Below, piece after piece: positions 1 to 7,224 of a DNA stretch of 13,239 bases. How positions within the stretch are numbered: position 1 is the first letter of the stretch; the number at the start of each line of letters is the position of its first letter. The notes below the pieces were generated by a model that saw only the letters and a list, made by a program, of their open reading frames with translations, had not been told where the DNA came from and did no database searches. A program made the translations under genes and the position numbers. Source of the stretch: Devosia sp. (GTDB lineage: Bacteria > Pseudomonadota > Alphaproteobacteria > Rhizobiales > Devosiaceae); assembly GCA_011322005.1 (NCBI GenBank), contig DROE01000204.1, positions 1 to 13,239 of the forward strand. Reading direction: 5' to 3'.

Positions 1-319
1 CCGGCTTTGCTCCGCGAGCACGAAGGGGTGCGTAAAATCCCTTGTCGATGCCAAGCGCCATCATTGCCGCCACCGCCATCGCCAGCGGCAGCACCACAAT
101 CGCCAGCGGAACCGGCGCAACAACACCCAAACCCGCCGCGATTCCGGCCAGCACAAATGTAATGAACGCACCCATGGTCATCATATCGCCATGGGCGAAA
201 TGGGCAAACCTCAGGATACCGAATATCAGCGTGATGCCAACCGCGCCCAGCGCATAGATCGAGCCCAGAACTGTGCCCGAAATCAACACCTTGTTGATGA
301 GAAAAATCAGCTCGTTCAT
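1..319 (-). CDS. livH: LivH-type branched-chain amino acid ABC transporter permease, N-terminal part only
   Basis: Reverse-strand reading from the ATG at 319 gives an open frame of 106 codons that runs off the window edge, so the C-terminal part is missing. The start reads MNELIFLINKVLISGTVLGS and continues with IYALGAVGITLIFGILRFAH, followed by FAHGDMMTMGAF. This small-residue-rich first segment with the FAH.GD..MGAF motif is characteristic of LivH-family inner-membrane permeases. A second strongly hydrophobic stretch (about residues 52-90) follows, then the charged loop FYAPLRARGA. In the family, LivH pairs with LivM to form the membrane channel for leucine, isoleucine and valine uptake, driven by LivG and LivF. 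The start codon lies 2 bases after the livF stop, with a GGGGG ribosome binding site inside the end of livF, so it is the third gene of the operon. A related permease for another substrate (urea or amide type) cannot be excluded from the N-terminus alone. Confidence 0.88.
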   Translation of the reverse strand, partial: MNELIFLINKVLISGTVLGSIYALGAVGITLIFGILRFAHFAHGDMMTMGAFITFVLAGIAAGLGVVAPVPLAIVVLPLAMAVAAMMALGIDKGFYAPLRARGAKP

Positions 320-321
320 GT

Positions 322-1026
322 TCAGCCCCCAAGAAAGCTTTTGGCAACGTCCGGATCGTCCAGCAGTTCGCGCCCGGTTCCGGTAAACCTGTTCTGCCCG
401 TTGGCCAGCACAAAGCCCCTTGTGGCAAAAGATAGTGCCTGACGCGCGTTCTGCTCAACCATCAATATACCAACTCCCGAAGCGTTGATTTTCACCACCT
501 GTTCAAAGATTTCCAGCATGTAGCGCGGCGAAAGGCCCGCCGAGGGCTCATCGAGCAAAAGCAGGGATGGCTGGCTCATCAGGGCTCGCCCCATGGCCAC
601 CATCTGACGCTGTCCGCCTGAAAGCTCCCCCGCATTCTGCCAGCGCTTTTCCTTCAGGGGCGGGAACATGTCGTAGATGGATGTGAGCGTATCGGAAAAA
701 TCGTCCCGCCGGATAAAGGCCCCCATCTCCAGATTTTCGTTGACACTCATGGAGGTAAAGACGTTGTGCTCCTGAGGCACAAAGCTCAGCCCCAGAGGCA
801 CCAGTTTGTCGGGCAGGGCGTTGGTGACATCCTCTCCCCTGAAGCTGACGCTGCCCCCCGTAACGCTGAGCAGGCCGAATATTGCTTTGAGCGCGGTGGA
901 TTTGCCCGCTCCGTTCGGCCCCACGATAACCCCGATGTCGCTGTTACCAATCTCCATGTTGACACCCTTGAGAATGGGCGCGCCACCATAGCCGGCCTCG
1001 ATATTTTCAAGTTTGACCAGAGCCAT
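322..1026 (-). CDS. livF: LivF-type ABC transporter ATP-binding protein
   Basis: A 234-residue cytoplasmic ATPase, close to the usual LivF length. Visible motifs are Walker A GPNGAGKST (residues 36-44), Q-loop Q85 in FVPQEHNVF, the ABC signature LSGGQ (135-139), and Walker B SLLLLDE ending at E160. As is usual in LivF, the H-loop position reads VEQNA (190-194) rather than carrying the ordinary His. The phrase VPQ..NVF..MSVNENLEMGAF is typical of LivF. With LivG it would power branched-chain amino acid import through LivH/LivM. The ATG shares its A with the livG TGA (TGATG at 1028-1024), so the two ATPases are probably translationally coupled. No periplasmic binding protein gene lies on this side, so substrate specificity is inferred from family only. 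Confidence 0.93.
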   Translation of the reverse strand: MALVKLENIEAGYGGAPILKGVNMEIGNSDIGVIVGPNGAGKSTALKAIFGLLSVTGGSVSFRGEDVTNALPDKLVPLGLSFVPQEHNVFTSMSVNENLEMGAFIRRDDFSDTLTSIYDMFPPLKEKRWQNAGELSGGQRQMVAMGRALMSQPSLLLLDEPSAGLSPRYMLEIFEQVVKINASGVGILMVEQNARQALSFATRGFVLANGQNRFTGTGRELLDDPDVAKSFLGG

Positions 1027-1823
1027 CAGGCCACCTCCACCGGAGTGCCGAAATAGGCTTCGATGATTTCAGGGTTCTGGCGGATTTCCTCCATCGGCCC
1101 CTCAGCGATAACCTCGCCCTGCGCCATCACAATCACCGGATGGCAAAGGCGGCTGATGAGGTCCATATCATGCTCGATGACAAAAAAAGTATAACCCAAC
1201 TCACGGTTCATGCGCTCAATGTTGCCTGCCAAGTCCTTGAGCAGGGTACGGTTGACCCCCGCAGCCACTTCGTCGAGCAACACCAGCTTTGCGTCCACCA
1301 TCATGGTGCGGCCGAGCTCCAGCAGCTTTTTCTGCCCGCCCGAGAGATTGCCCGCCAACTCGTCCCTGACATGGCCAAGTCGTAGAAAATCAATCACGTC
1401 GTTGGCGCGCTGGCGCACCTCCAGTTCACGCGAGGCAACCAGCGAAGGCCGAAACCAGGTATTGACAAGACTTTCGCCGGGCTGATCGTCGGGCACCATC
1501 ATCAGGTTTTCAAGTGATGTCATCTGGGAAAACTCATGTGCGAGTTGAAAGGTGCGTAGCATTCCCCGCCCGAATAACTCATAAGGCGCAAGCCCTGTGA
1601 CATCCTCCCCATCGAACAGGATTTGCCCGCCGTCGGGTTTTTGCGTGCCCGCAACCATGTTGAAAAGGGTAGTTTTTCCGGCCCCGTTGGGTCCGATTAA
1701 ACCGGTTATCGAACCGCGCGTTACGCTAAGAGAGCAATCATTGACCGCGATCAGCCCCCCATAGCGCTTGGTTGCATTCTTGACCTCGACAACCGGTTCT
1801 TCGTTCAACTTGTCCCCAGACAC
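1026..1823 (-). CDS. livG: LivG-type ABC transporter ATP-binding protein
   Basis: From the GTG at 1823 the protein has 265 residues. It shows Walker A GPNGAGKTT (44-52), signature LSGGQ (160-164), Walker B VLLDE (181-185) and H-loop H218 in VIEHDMD. It ends with the LivG-specific tail motif NPEIIEAYFGT. LivG is the second ATPase of the branched-chain amino acid importer. The frame is open back to a TTG at 1853, but that start has no good ribosome binding site. The GTG at 1823 has GGGGG just upstream, and the TTG at 1808 (MNEEPVVEVKNATKRYGG) has GGGGA; either gives a normal LivG N-terminus, so the start is uncertain by 15 bases. It is the first gene of a livG-livF-livH order, reversed from the common H-M-G-F arrangement. 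Substrate-binding protein and LivM genes are not in view. Confidence 0.92.
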   Translation of the reverse strand: MSGDKLNEEPVVEVKNATKRYGGLIAVNDCSLSVTRGSITGLIGPNGAGKTTLFNMVAGTQKPDGGQILFDGEDVTGLAPYELFGRGMLRTFQLAHEFSQMTSLENLMMVPDDQPGESLVNTWFRPSLVASRELEVRQRANDVIDFLRLGHVRDELAGNLSGGQKKLLELGRTMMVDAKLVLLDEVAAGVNRTLLKDLAGNIERMNRELGYTFFVIEHDMDLISRLCHPVIVMAQGEVIAEGPMEEIRQNPEIIEAYFGTPVEVA

Positions 1824-1886
1824 ACGACCCCCGCTAACACAGATAAGACCCAACAGTGTTCAGGCGCGCATGTGTTCACAAGTGAT

Positions 1887-1901
1887 GCATTGGGTCAATG
1901 C
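1887..1901. repeat. Perfect inverted repeat upstream of livG
   Basis: GCATTG-GGT-CAATGC is a perfect 6-base inverted repeat around a 3-base centre. It sits about 65 bases upstream of the livG start and just beyond the chemotaxis operon terminator. On the minus strand it contains TTGACC, a -35-like hexamer, but no convincing -10 follows at 16-18 bases. It could be an operator for the liv operon; this is only a positional inference. Confidence 0.3.
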
Positions 1902-1914
1902 CCCAAAAGCCGCG

Positions 1915-1946
1915 CAAAGGGAAAAGGGGCACCATGTGGCGCCCCT
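1915..1946 (-). terminator. Intrinsic terminator after the chemoreceptor gene
   Basis: On the minus strand, 1946-1925 forms the stem AGGGGC/GCCCCT with a further CC/GG pair pair beyond one A-C mismatch and a 4-base loop. It is followed immediately by the T-rich run TTTTCCCTTT (about 1925-1916). It lies about 30 bases after the receptor stop codon and before livG, where transcription of the chemotaxis operon would be expected to end. Confidence 0.62.
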
Positions 1947-1977
1947 GTGACCGGTATTTTGGTTACGTCTTGGAGGG

Positions 1978-4437
1978 CTAAAACTCCGCCCAGTCACTGT
2001 CCATCGCCGCGTTCCCCTCAGAGAGGTAGGACTTGGCGGCCTCGTTCACCCTGCTTTGAAGCCCGCGCGCGTCCCCGGCCGGTTTGTCAGCTGGGGGCTT
2101 TTGCTTGGCGCTGGAGGATTGGTGCCCGCCAACCCCCTTCAGTTTGAACACATCAACAATCCGGTCCAGTTCAACCACCTGATTGTCGGTCTGCTCGATC
2201 GCCGCATTGGTCTCTTCCACCAGTGCCGCATTGTGCTGGGTCATTTCATCCATCTGGCGCACCGCTGCGTTGACCTCTTCAATCGAAGAGGCCTGCTCCC
2301 GGCTCGCTTTGGCAATTCCCTGCATCAGGGTGGAGTTTTCCTGGATACTCTCAATCATGCCCCGCAGCTTGTCCGCCGCAATGGTAACGAACTTGCTTCC
2401 CTGCTCGACCTCGTTCGCACTCTGCTCGATCAATTGTTTGACTTCGCTTGAAGCCTCCGCGGCGCTTTGGGCCAGCCGCCTGACTTCCACCGCAACAACC
2501 GCAAAACCCTTGCCTGCTTCCCCGGCCCGCGCCGCTTCCACAGAAGCGTTGAGCGCCAGAAGATTGGTCTGGAAGGCAATATCGTCAATCATGCCGATAA
2601 CATTTGAAATCTTGGCCGAAGAGTTGGTGATGCGCTCCATGGCATCGGTCGCCTTGGAAACAACGCCTCCGGTTTCCTCCGCCGTTTGCGCAAGGGCCCG
2701 GGATTTGGAACTCGCGCCATCAGCCTGCTCTGCACTTTGCATCACAGTGCCCGCGAGCTCTTCCACCGTGGCTGACGTCTCTTCAACAGTTGCCGCCTGC
2801 TTGGTTGTGCGTTCACTCAAATCGTTGGCCCCTTCAAGAATTTCACCGGTCGCCGTTTTTAGCGCTCCCGAAGTATCCCGCAACCGGCCAACAATTTCGG
2901 TGAGTTTTTCTCCCACCGCATTGGTATCCTCCTTGAGTTGGAGGAATGCACCTTCATAATCGCCCTCGACCCGGCTGGTCAGATCCGCGTTTGCCAGAGC
3001 GCCCAGAACGCTGCCCGTCTCTTTCAGGCCCCGGTCAACGGTTTCCACAAGCCTGTTGACCTGCAATCCGAGTTCGTTGAGTTCAGCATCGGGAAACTCA
3101 GCCGTGACACGCTGCGTAAAATCCCCGGTGGCGGCCGCATCCACAACCGCACCGAACGCCTGTTGAAGTTCGGCCATCATCCGGCTGTGCTCGGCCCTGT
3201 TTCGGACCGCTGTTGCCTTTTCCTCTTCGGTCAGGGCCGCAACTTTCAGCCCGTTTTCCTTGAACACTTCAACAGCGCGGGCCATCCGCCCCAGTTCATC
3301 CCGATTGGCAACCCCGGTAATCTCTGCTTCGTAATTGCCCCGGGCCAACTCGTCCATGGTTCCCGTCAAGCGAATTATCGGACCGCTTATCGAGCGCACA
3401 ACGACAACTGAAAGCGCAATCGAGAGCAAAAGAACGCCGACAACAATCGAAGAAACCACAAACAGTTTTCTTGCGGCGCTGGCCGCCATCTCCCCGGAAA
3501 CTTCTACAACATCGGCAGTCGCGGCATCATCAACCTGCTTGAGAAGGTCTATGCGCGCAGTGGCTGCCTCAAACCATTGTTCACCTGAAATTCCAGCCAG
3601 GGACGCGCCGAATGGTACCTGCCTGAGAACTTCGCGATACCTGTCCACCCGTTCCAGAACAGGTCCTCTCATGGTCTCGCGCAGCACACCAACCAGAAAT
3701 TCTCCCGCGTTCTCCTCGAACTCGGCGAGTAAAACATTCTGAATTTCCACCATGCTGACAAATTTGGCATAGTCGGCGGGACTTATGTTTTTGGAGGAGA
3801 AAGCACCCGCCCCGACCGCCCGTTCAATCCCGGCCCGTTCCTTGGCCTGCAAAAGGTTTTCCAGCGCGCGCAGGCGATTTGTAAGCCCAACATCACTTGA
3901 AATCGAAACCTGCAGTTCAACATTTGCCAAAAGATCGGAGACAATATCCGAATAAAAGGCGATCATATCGCCTTTTTGCATTTCAAGCCGGGATATTGCG
4001 GAGCGGGTTTCTGCCAACAGGTCAAACTTTTCCAGTGTATGGGATAACTCGCTGTCCAATCGCTCATTCATAGCCATCTGCAGGATCATCCGGGCCTGGG
4101 CCTGGAATTCAGCCACTTTGGCATCCGTCAGCTGCCGCTGATCTGCCAGTTCGCTCGAAAAGTTTCGCCCCTCTGAATCAATATATCCAGCTGACAATCC
4201 GCGCTCTTTTTGCAGTTCGTGCACGACTGCGGAAAGTATGGGAATTTTTTGCGCGAACATGGCCGTCTGCCTGTTGGCCTCTTCCGCTTTGAACTCGTTG
4301 CTCAACTCCAGGAAGCTCATGAACAACAGACCCACTATGGGCACCAGCGCCAGAATGAATATGCGCGCCCGAACGGACAAGCGCGAGATGGAATATTGAA
4401 GATCAAACCCGGACCGGCTTGTTGAAGAAGCGCTCAT
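1978..4437 (-). CDS. Methyl-accepting chemotaxis protein with NIT sensor domain
   Basis: An 819-residue inner-membrane chemoreceptor. TM1 is about residues 26-43. The extracytoplasmic region (about 50-322) begins with the NIT (nitrate/nitrite sensing family) pattern ELQKERGLSAGYIDSEG, with QR..TD further on. TM2 is about 325-348. A classical HAMP domain follows (about 349-400; P353, DELG 380-383), then two further HAMP-like segments (about 429-472 and 474-522). The signalling hairpin tip is DIAFQTNLLALNASVEAARA (619-638), followed by AGKGFAVVAVEVRRLAQ. The helices around the tip carry Q/E pairs suitable for methylation by CheR, demethylation by CheB and deamidation by CheD. After a flexible Lys/Pro/Ala linker it ends in SDWAEF, a W-x-x-F pentapeptide tether of the type that binds CheR. 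It is the last gene of the cheD-R-B-Y series, separated from cheY by a structured 304-base spacer. NIT membership is a family-level call; the actual ligand is unknown. Confidence 0.93.
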   Translation of the reverse strand: MSASSTSRSGFDLQYSISRLSVRARIFILALVPIVGLLFMSFLELSNEFKAEEANRQTAMFAQKIPILSAVVHELQKERGLSAGYIDSEGRNFSSELADQRQLTDAKVAEFQAQARMILQMAMNERLDSELSHTLEKFDLLAETRSAISRLEMQKGDMIAFYSDIVSDLLANVELQVSISSDVGLTNRLRALENLLQAKERAGIERAVGAGAFSSKNISPADYAKFVSMVEIQNVLLAEFEENAGEFLVGVLRETMRGPVLERVDRYREVLRQVPFGASLAGISGEQWFEAATARIDLLKQVDDAATADVVEVSGEMAASAARKLFVVSSIVVGVLLLSIALSVVVVRSISGPIIRLTGTMDELARGNYEAEITGVANRDELGRMARAVEVFKENGLKVAALTEEEKATAVRNRAEHSRMMAELQQAFGAVVDAAATGDFTQRVTAEFPDAELNELGLQVNRLVETVDRGLKETGSVLGALANADLTSRVEGDYEGAFLQLKEDTNAVGEKLTEIVGRLRDTSGALKTATGEILEGANDLSERTTKQAATVEETSATVEELAGTVMQSAEQADGASSKSRALAQTAEETGGVVSKATDAMERITNSSAKISNVIGMIDDIAFQTNLLALNASVEAARAGEAGKGFAVVAVEVRRLAQSAAEASSEVKQLIEQSANEVEQGSKFVTIAADKLRGMIESIQENSTLMQGIAKASREQASSIEEVNAAVRQMDEMTQHNAALVEETNAAIEQTDNQVVELDRIVDVFKLKGVGGHQSSSAKQKPPADKPAGDARGLQSRVNEAAKSYLSEGNAAMDSDWAEF

Positions 4438-4521
4438 TTTTCCAAAGCCCCCTGCGTAGAAACATCTATCGGGAAAGTACGGAGAACAACCTTAATTTGT
4501 GGTAAACCCGCAGGACTTGCA

Positions 4522-4694
4522 GCAAAAAGTGACCAGGCCTGCGGTCCCATCAGCTCCAGAGCACAGGCAGTGCCGGCTCTTGAGCAAAGAGAGCCGGCAG
4601 GACTGATGCGCAACCCGGGGTTCGCGATATCCAGCCTCCCCAAGGTCAGGGAAAGAGAAATGTCGGGCCGCCGGGTCCGGGCCTGGTCATTTGC
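4522..4694. repeat. Long-range inverted repeat bracketing the spacer
   Basis: The left arm GCAAA-AAG-TGACCAGGCC (4522-4539) matches the reverse complement of the right arm GGCCTGGTCATTTGC (4680-4694), apart from a 3-base AAG insertion in the left arm. This gives 15 matched pairs separated by 140 bases, with a second strong hairpin inside. It could be an RNA fold in the receptor leader, or the terminal repeats of a small non-autonomous element. No obvious target-site duplication was seen, which favours the RNA-fold reading. Confidence 0.5.
4571..4599. repeat. Strong hairpin in the cheY-receptor spacer
   Basis: TGCCGGCTCT (4571-4580) and AGAGCCGGCA (4590-4599) are perfectly complementary, giving a 10-base-pair stem with a 9-base loop. 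Neither strand has a T-run after it, so it is not a standard intrinsic terminator. It could stabilise or mark a processing point in the cheY-receptor mRNA. Confidence 0.6.
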
Positions 4695-4741
4695 GCGACC
4701 GCTTGCCCCTTTTGCCGCTGCCCTCTGGACCAAACGCCCGC

Positions 4742-5131
4742 TCAGGCAAGAACCCCGACAACCGCCTCGATTTTTTTCTTCATCGAACCGGCATCAAACG
4801 GCTTGATAATGTAGTTGTTTACCCCTGCAACAATGGCTTCTTTCACCTGCTCCTTGTCGGAACGGCCCGTGGCCATGATAAAGGGCATGCCCTTGGTCCT
4901 GGGATGCTTGCGTATCACCTTGAGCAGCGTCAGACCGTCAATATCGTCCATGTTCCAGTCTGAAATAATCAGATCGATTTTGGTCTTTTCCAGTTTGCCC
5001 AGCGCATCTCGCCCGCTTTTTGCTTCGGTGATTTCCTTAAAGCCGAGTTGGTTGAGGATGAACTTGCAAATGCCGCGCATCGACTGCTGATCATCCACCA
5101 CGAGTACACTGATATCACTTGCTTTTGGCAT
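4742..5131 (-). CDS. cheY: CheY response regulator, CheY2-like (candidate motor-binding)
   Basis: A 129-residue single receiver domain with no output domain. Acidic pocket residues are D13/D14 (VVDDQ), the phosphoacceptor is D58 (LIISDWNMD), the switch residues are T88 (MATGR) and Y107, and K110 lies in YIIKPFD. Phosphorylation by CheA would let it bind the flagellar switch protein FliM or act as a phosphate acceptor. It follows cheB by 109 bases, the position occupied by cheY2 in S. meliloti. Tyr at the switch position (NNYIIKPF) matches the usual motor-binding CheY pattern, unlike the Trp in the second CheY of this window. The motor-binding assignment is inferred from synteny and this residue. 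The ATG at 5131 is the only sensible start; its ribosome binding site is weak. Confidence 0.93.
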   Translation of the reverse strand: MPKASDISVLVVDDQQSMRGICKFILNQLGFKEITEAKSGRDALGKLEKTKIDLIISDWNMDDIDGLTLLKVIRKHPRTKGMPFIMATGRSDKEQVKEAIVAGVNNYIIKPFDAGSMKKKIEAVVGVLA

Positions 5132-5240
5132 GGCGCTTGAGGTTCTCTTGCTCTTGTTGGAACGCTAACTCATCGCCTTTGGTCATAGGGCAAAACACTT
5201 ACCAATTTCTCAACTGCCCGGTCGTGATTACCTCTTTTGT

Positions 5241-6290
5241 TCAGGCGGCGCTCTTCTCCCCTGCCAATCCGCTGACAAGTCGCGCAGCTATCTCCTCCAC
5301 ATCAACCTCATCCACGACCGCCCCCATTTCCGCTGCGGCCCTTGGCATGCCATAAACAAGGGCCGACCCCTTGCGCTGCCCAACCGTATAGGCGCCCGCT
5401 TCACGCATGAGCTTCAGGCCCCTGGCCCCGTCTTTTCCCATACCGGTCAAAATCGCGCCTACCGCCTTGTCACCCACGGCCCTTGCCACGGACTCAAAAA
5501 GCACATCAACGCTCGGGCGATGGCCTGAAACATTTTCATCCTCGCCCAGCCGGCATTTCAAAGCCCCCCCCCTGCTTTCAACACGCAAATGACGTCCGCC
5601 CCGGGCAATGATCGCACGTCCCGGTTTGAGCGGCATGCGCTCTTCAGCCTCCTTCACATCCAGCGCAACCTGCTCGTTGAGCCGGTCAGCAAAGCGCTTG
5701 GTGAACTCCGGCGGCATATGCTGGGCAACAACAACGGGCGGGCTGTTGGAGGGAAGCGCCGACAAGACCGCGCGTACGGCATCCACACCGCCCGTTGACG
5801 CGCCAATCGCAATCACGGAATTGTTGTGCGCGTCCGCCAGGTTGAGCGCACCGCCTTTCTTGACCGGACCTCGCATTGCGCGCCCGCGTACATCACTTTG
5901 CGCGGCTGCTCGCACCTTGGTCCGCAACTCGGCGCCAAACCCCTCCAGCCCGCCTGCCAGGTCGTGACCCGGCTTGGCCACAAAATCCACGGCCCCCAGT
6001 TCCAGAGCCAGCATGGTTTCGCTGGCCCCTTTTTGCGTAAGGGTTGAAACCATGACCACCGGCAGCGGATGCAGGCGCATGAGTTTGGACAAAAATTCCA
6101 GCCCGTTCATGTTGGGCATTTCGATATCCAGCGTCACCACATCCGGGTTCAGCTCTTTTATTTTCTGCCGGGCCACCAGCGGGTCTTCGGCAGCGCCCAC
6201 CACCTCGATGTCTCCCTCCCTGGAGAGGGTGGAGGAAAGCACTTCCCGGATAAGCGCCGAATCATCAACAACCAGAACCCGTATACTCAT
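5241..6290 (-). CDS. cheB: CheB protein-glutamate methylesterase/glutaminase
   Basis: 349 residues, the normal full length. The N-terminal receiver domain (about 1-120) has D9/D10, phosphoacceptor D55 (TLDIEMPNMNG) and K106. A linker follows (about 121-155), then the C-terminal methylesterase domain with the catalytic triad S165 (IGASTGG), H191 (QHMPPEFT) and D287 (LTGMGKDGARG). It removes receptor methyl groups when phosphorylated by CheA, opposing CheR. Its ATG overlaps the cheR stop by 4 bases (ATGA), so the adaptation pair is translationally coupled. One mild oddity is the segment before YGMPRAA, which reads GQRKGSALV; the family usually has an acidic or Asn-Glu pair where RK stands here. 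All catalytic residues are present. Confidence 0.96.
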   Translation of the reverse strand: MSIRVLVVDDSALIREVLSSTLSREGDIEVVGAAEDPLVARQKIKELNPDVVTLDIEMPNMNGLEFLSKLMRLHPLPVVMVSTLTQKGASETMLALELGAVDFVAKPGHDLAGGLEGFGAELRTKVRAAAQSDVRGRAMRGPVKKGGALNLADAHNNSVIAIGASTGGVDAVRAVLSALPSNSPPVVVAQHMPPEFTKRFADRLNEQVALDVKEAEERMPLKPGRAIIARGGRHLRVESRGGALKCRLGEDENVSGHRPSVDVLFESVARAVGDKAVGAILTGMGKDGARGLKLMREAGAYTVGQRKGSALVYGMPRAAAEMGAVVDEVDVEEIAARLVSGLAGEKSAA

Positions 6291-7147
6291 GCCACCGCCC
6301 TCCCGTTTTCGCCAGCCAGGCGCTGATATATGGTTTTGCCTTCAAGCCTGAAGCCCAGGGCCTCCGCCCGCATGTTTTCCGAGTGCCCGATATAGAGAAA
6401 TGCACCCTCTTCCAGCAGCCCGGCAAAACGCTCAAAAATGCGCGTCTGGGTGGGCTTGTCAAAATAGATGGTCACATTCCGGCAGAAGATCGCGTCAAAC
6501 GGGCCTTTCAGCGGCCAGTCCTGCATCAGGTTGAGAGGCTTGAAAACCACAAGTTTTCTCAATGGGGCGGGTACCCGAATGGTTCCATCCCCCACGATTT
6601 CAAACATCTTGGCCTGCTCTTTCGACAATCCCTCCAGGTCTGATTGCGGATAGGTTCCCGCGGCCGCTGTTGCCACCACATTGGTATCCACATCCGTTGC
6701 CAGAATCCGAAAGTCCCAGTTTCTGAGTTGGGGGAAATGTTGCATAAGGCACATGGCTATGGTGTAGGGTTCCTGGCCGGTGGAACAACCCGCAGACCAG
6801 ATCCTTAGTCTTGCTTTGCCATCGGCACTTTTGTGATGCGGCCCGGCAATCAGGCGGCGCACATAGTCAACCAGATGATCAAAATGATGCCCTTCCCGAT
6901 AAAACCGGGTCAGGTTTGTGGTGAGTGCATTGACGAAGGTCTGTTTTTCATCCGCGGTTGCCTCCTTGTCCAGAAAATCCACATAGGCATCGAACGAATT
7001 CAAACCCTTGGTGCGAACCAGTTTGGACAGACGCGACACCACAAGTGTACGCTTGGCATCACCCAGCGAGATTCCGGCGATTCTGTAGATACGGTCGCGG
7101 ATTTTGTCAAATTCCCTGTCACTAAGGGCAACCTCTGCTTCGGCCAT
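6287..7147 (-). CDS. cheR: CheR chemoreceptor protein-glutamate methyltransferase
   Basis: 286 residues from the ATG at 7147. This start is chosen because a near-perfect ribosome binding site, AGGAGGTGA, ends 10 bases upstream; the frame runs open for 18 further codons that would overrun this site. The N-terminal helical domain includes NLTRFYRE (78-85), the SAM-binding motif is AGCSTGQEPY (119-128), the acidic residue of motif II is D152 (TDVD), and the C-terminal motif is CRNVTIYFD (222-230). A segment at about 163-205 corresponds to the beta-subdomain which, in enteric CheR, docks on the receptor C-terminal pentapeptide. The receptor in this window ends in such a tether (DWAEF). CheR uses S-adenosylmethionine to methylate receptor glutamates. 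It lies 77 bases after cheD and overlaps cheB by 4 bases. Confidence 0.95.
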   Translation of the reverse strand: MAEAEVALSDREFDKIRDRIYRIAGISLGDAKRTLVVSRLSKLVRTKGLNSFDAYVDFLDKEATADEKQTFVNALTTNLTRFYREGHHFDHLVDYVRRLIAGPHHKSADGKARLRIWSAGCSTGQEPYTIAMCLMQHFPQLRNWDFRILATDVDTNVVATAAAGTYPQSDLEGLSKEQAKMFEIVGDGTIRVPAPLRKLVVFKPLNLMQDWPLKGPFDAIFCRNVTIYFDKPTQTRIFERFAGLLEEGAFLYIGHSENMRAEALGFRLEGKTIYQRLAGENGRAVA

Positions 7148-7224
7148 GGCGCTACTGTCACCTCCTGCTGAGAAATCTTGGTACCAACGATGGCAAGCCA
7201 CCCGAATAGGGAAACTGCGGACAA

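Larger units (their letters stand above)
4438..4741. other. Structured intergenic spacer between cheY and the chemoreceptor gene
   Basis: These 304 bases lack a convincing protein gene but are rich in inverted repeats, including a 15-base arm pair bracketing most of the spacer (4522-4694) and a 10-base-pair hairpin (4571-4599). Other possible pairings are CATCAG/CTGATG (4548-4553 with 4603-4608) and CCGCAGG/CCTGCGG (4508-4514 with 4538-4544), so alternative folds are possible. On the minus strand, a weak hairpin GACCG..TGGTC (4546-4531) is followed two bases later by TTTTT (4528-4524). This could partly terminate or attenuate transcription into the receptor gene. A 38-codon frame (4550-4434) ends overlapping the receptor start. 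No clear sigma-70 or sigma-54 promoter was found. Confidence 0.55.

Noticed and set aside
2183..2959. 258-codon open frame on the plus strand
   Set aside because: It lies wholly inside the receptor gene on the opposite strand, and its Ser/Ala-rich translation is the expected mirror of the coiled-coil coding sequence.
4521..4540. Possible sigma-54 promoter (GG...GC pattern) before the receptor gene on the minus strand
   Set aside because: The GG and GC doublets are 9 rather than 10 bases apart and the rest of the consensus is poor.
4434..4733. 99-codon frame starting with TTG in the cheY-receptor spacer
   Set aside because: TTG start without a good ribosome binding site, composition unlike neighbouring proteins and no domain; only its last 38 codons are kept as a speculative leader ORF.
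5281..5340. Altered segment GQRKGSALV near the CheB C-terminus as a sign of inactivity
   Set aside because: All receiver and catalytic triad residues are intact and YGMPRAA is conserved, so loss of function is not supported.
7148..7201. 18-residue N-terminal extension of CheR
   Set aside because: The near-perfect ribosome binding site AGGAGGTGA lies inside this extension and serves the ATG at 7147.
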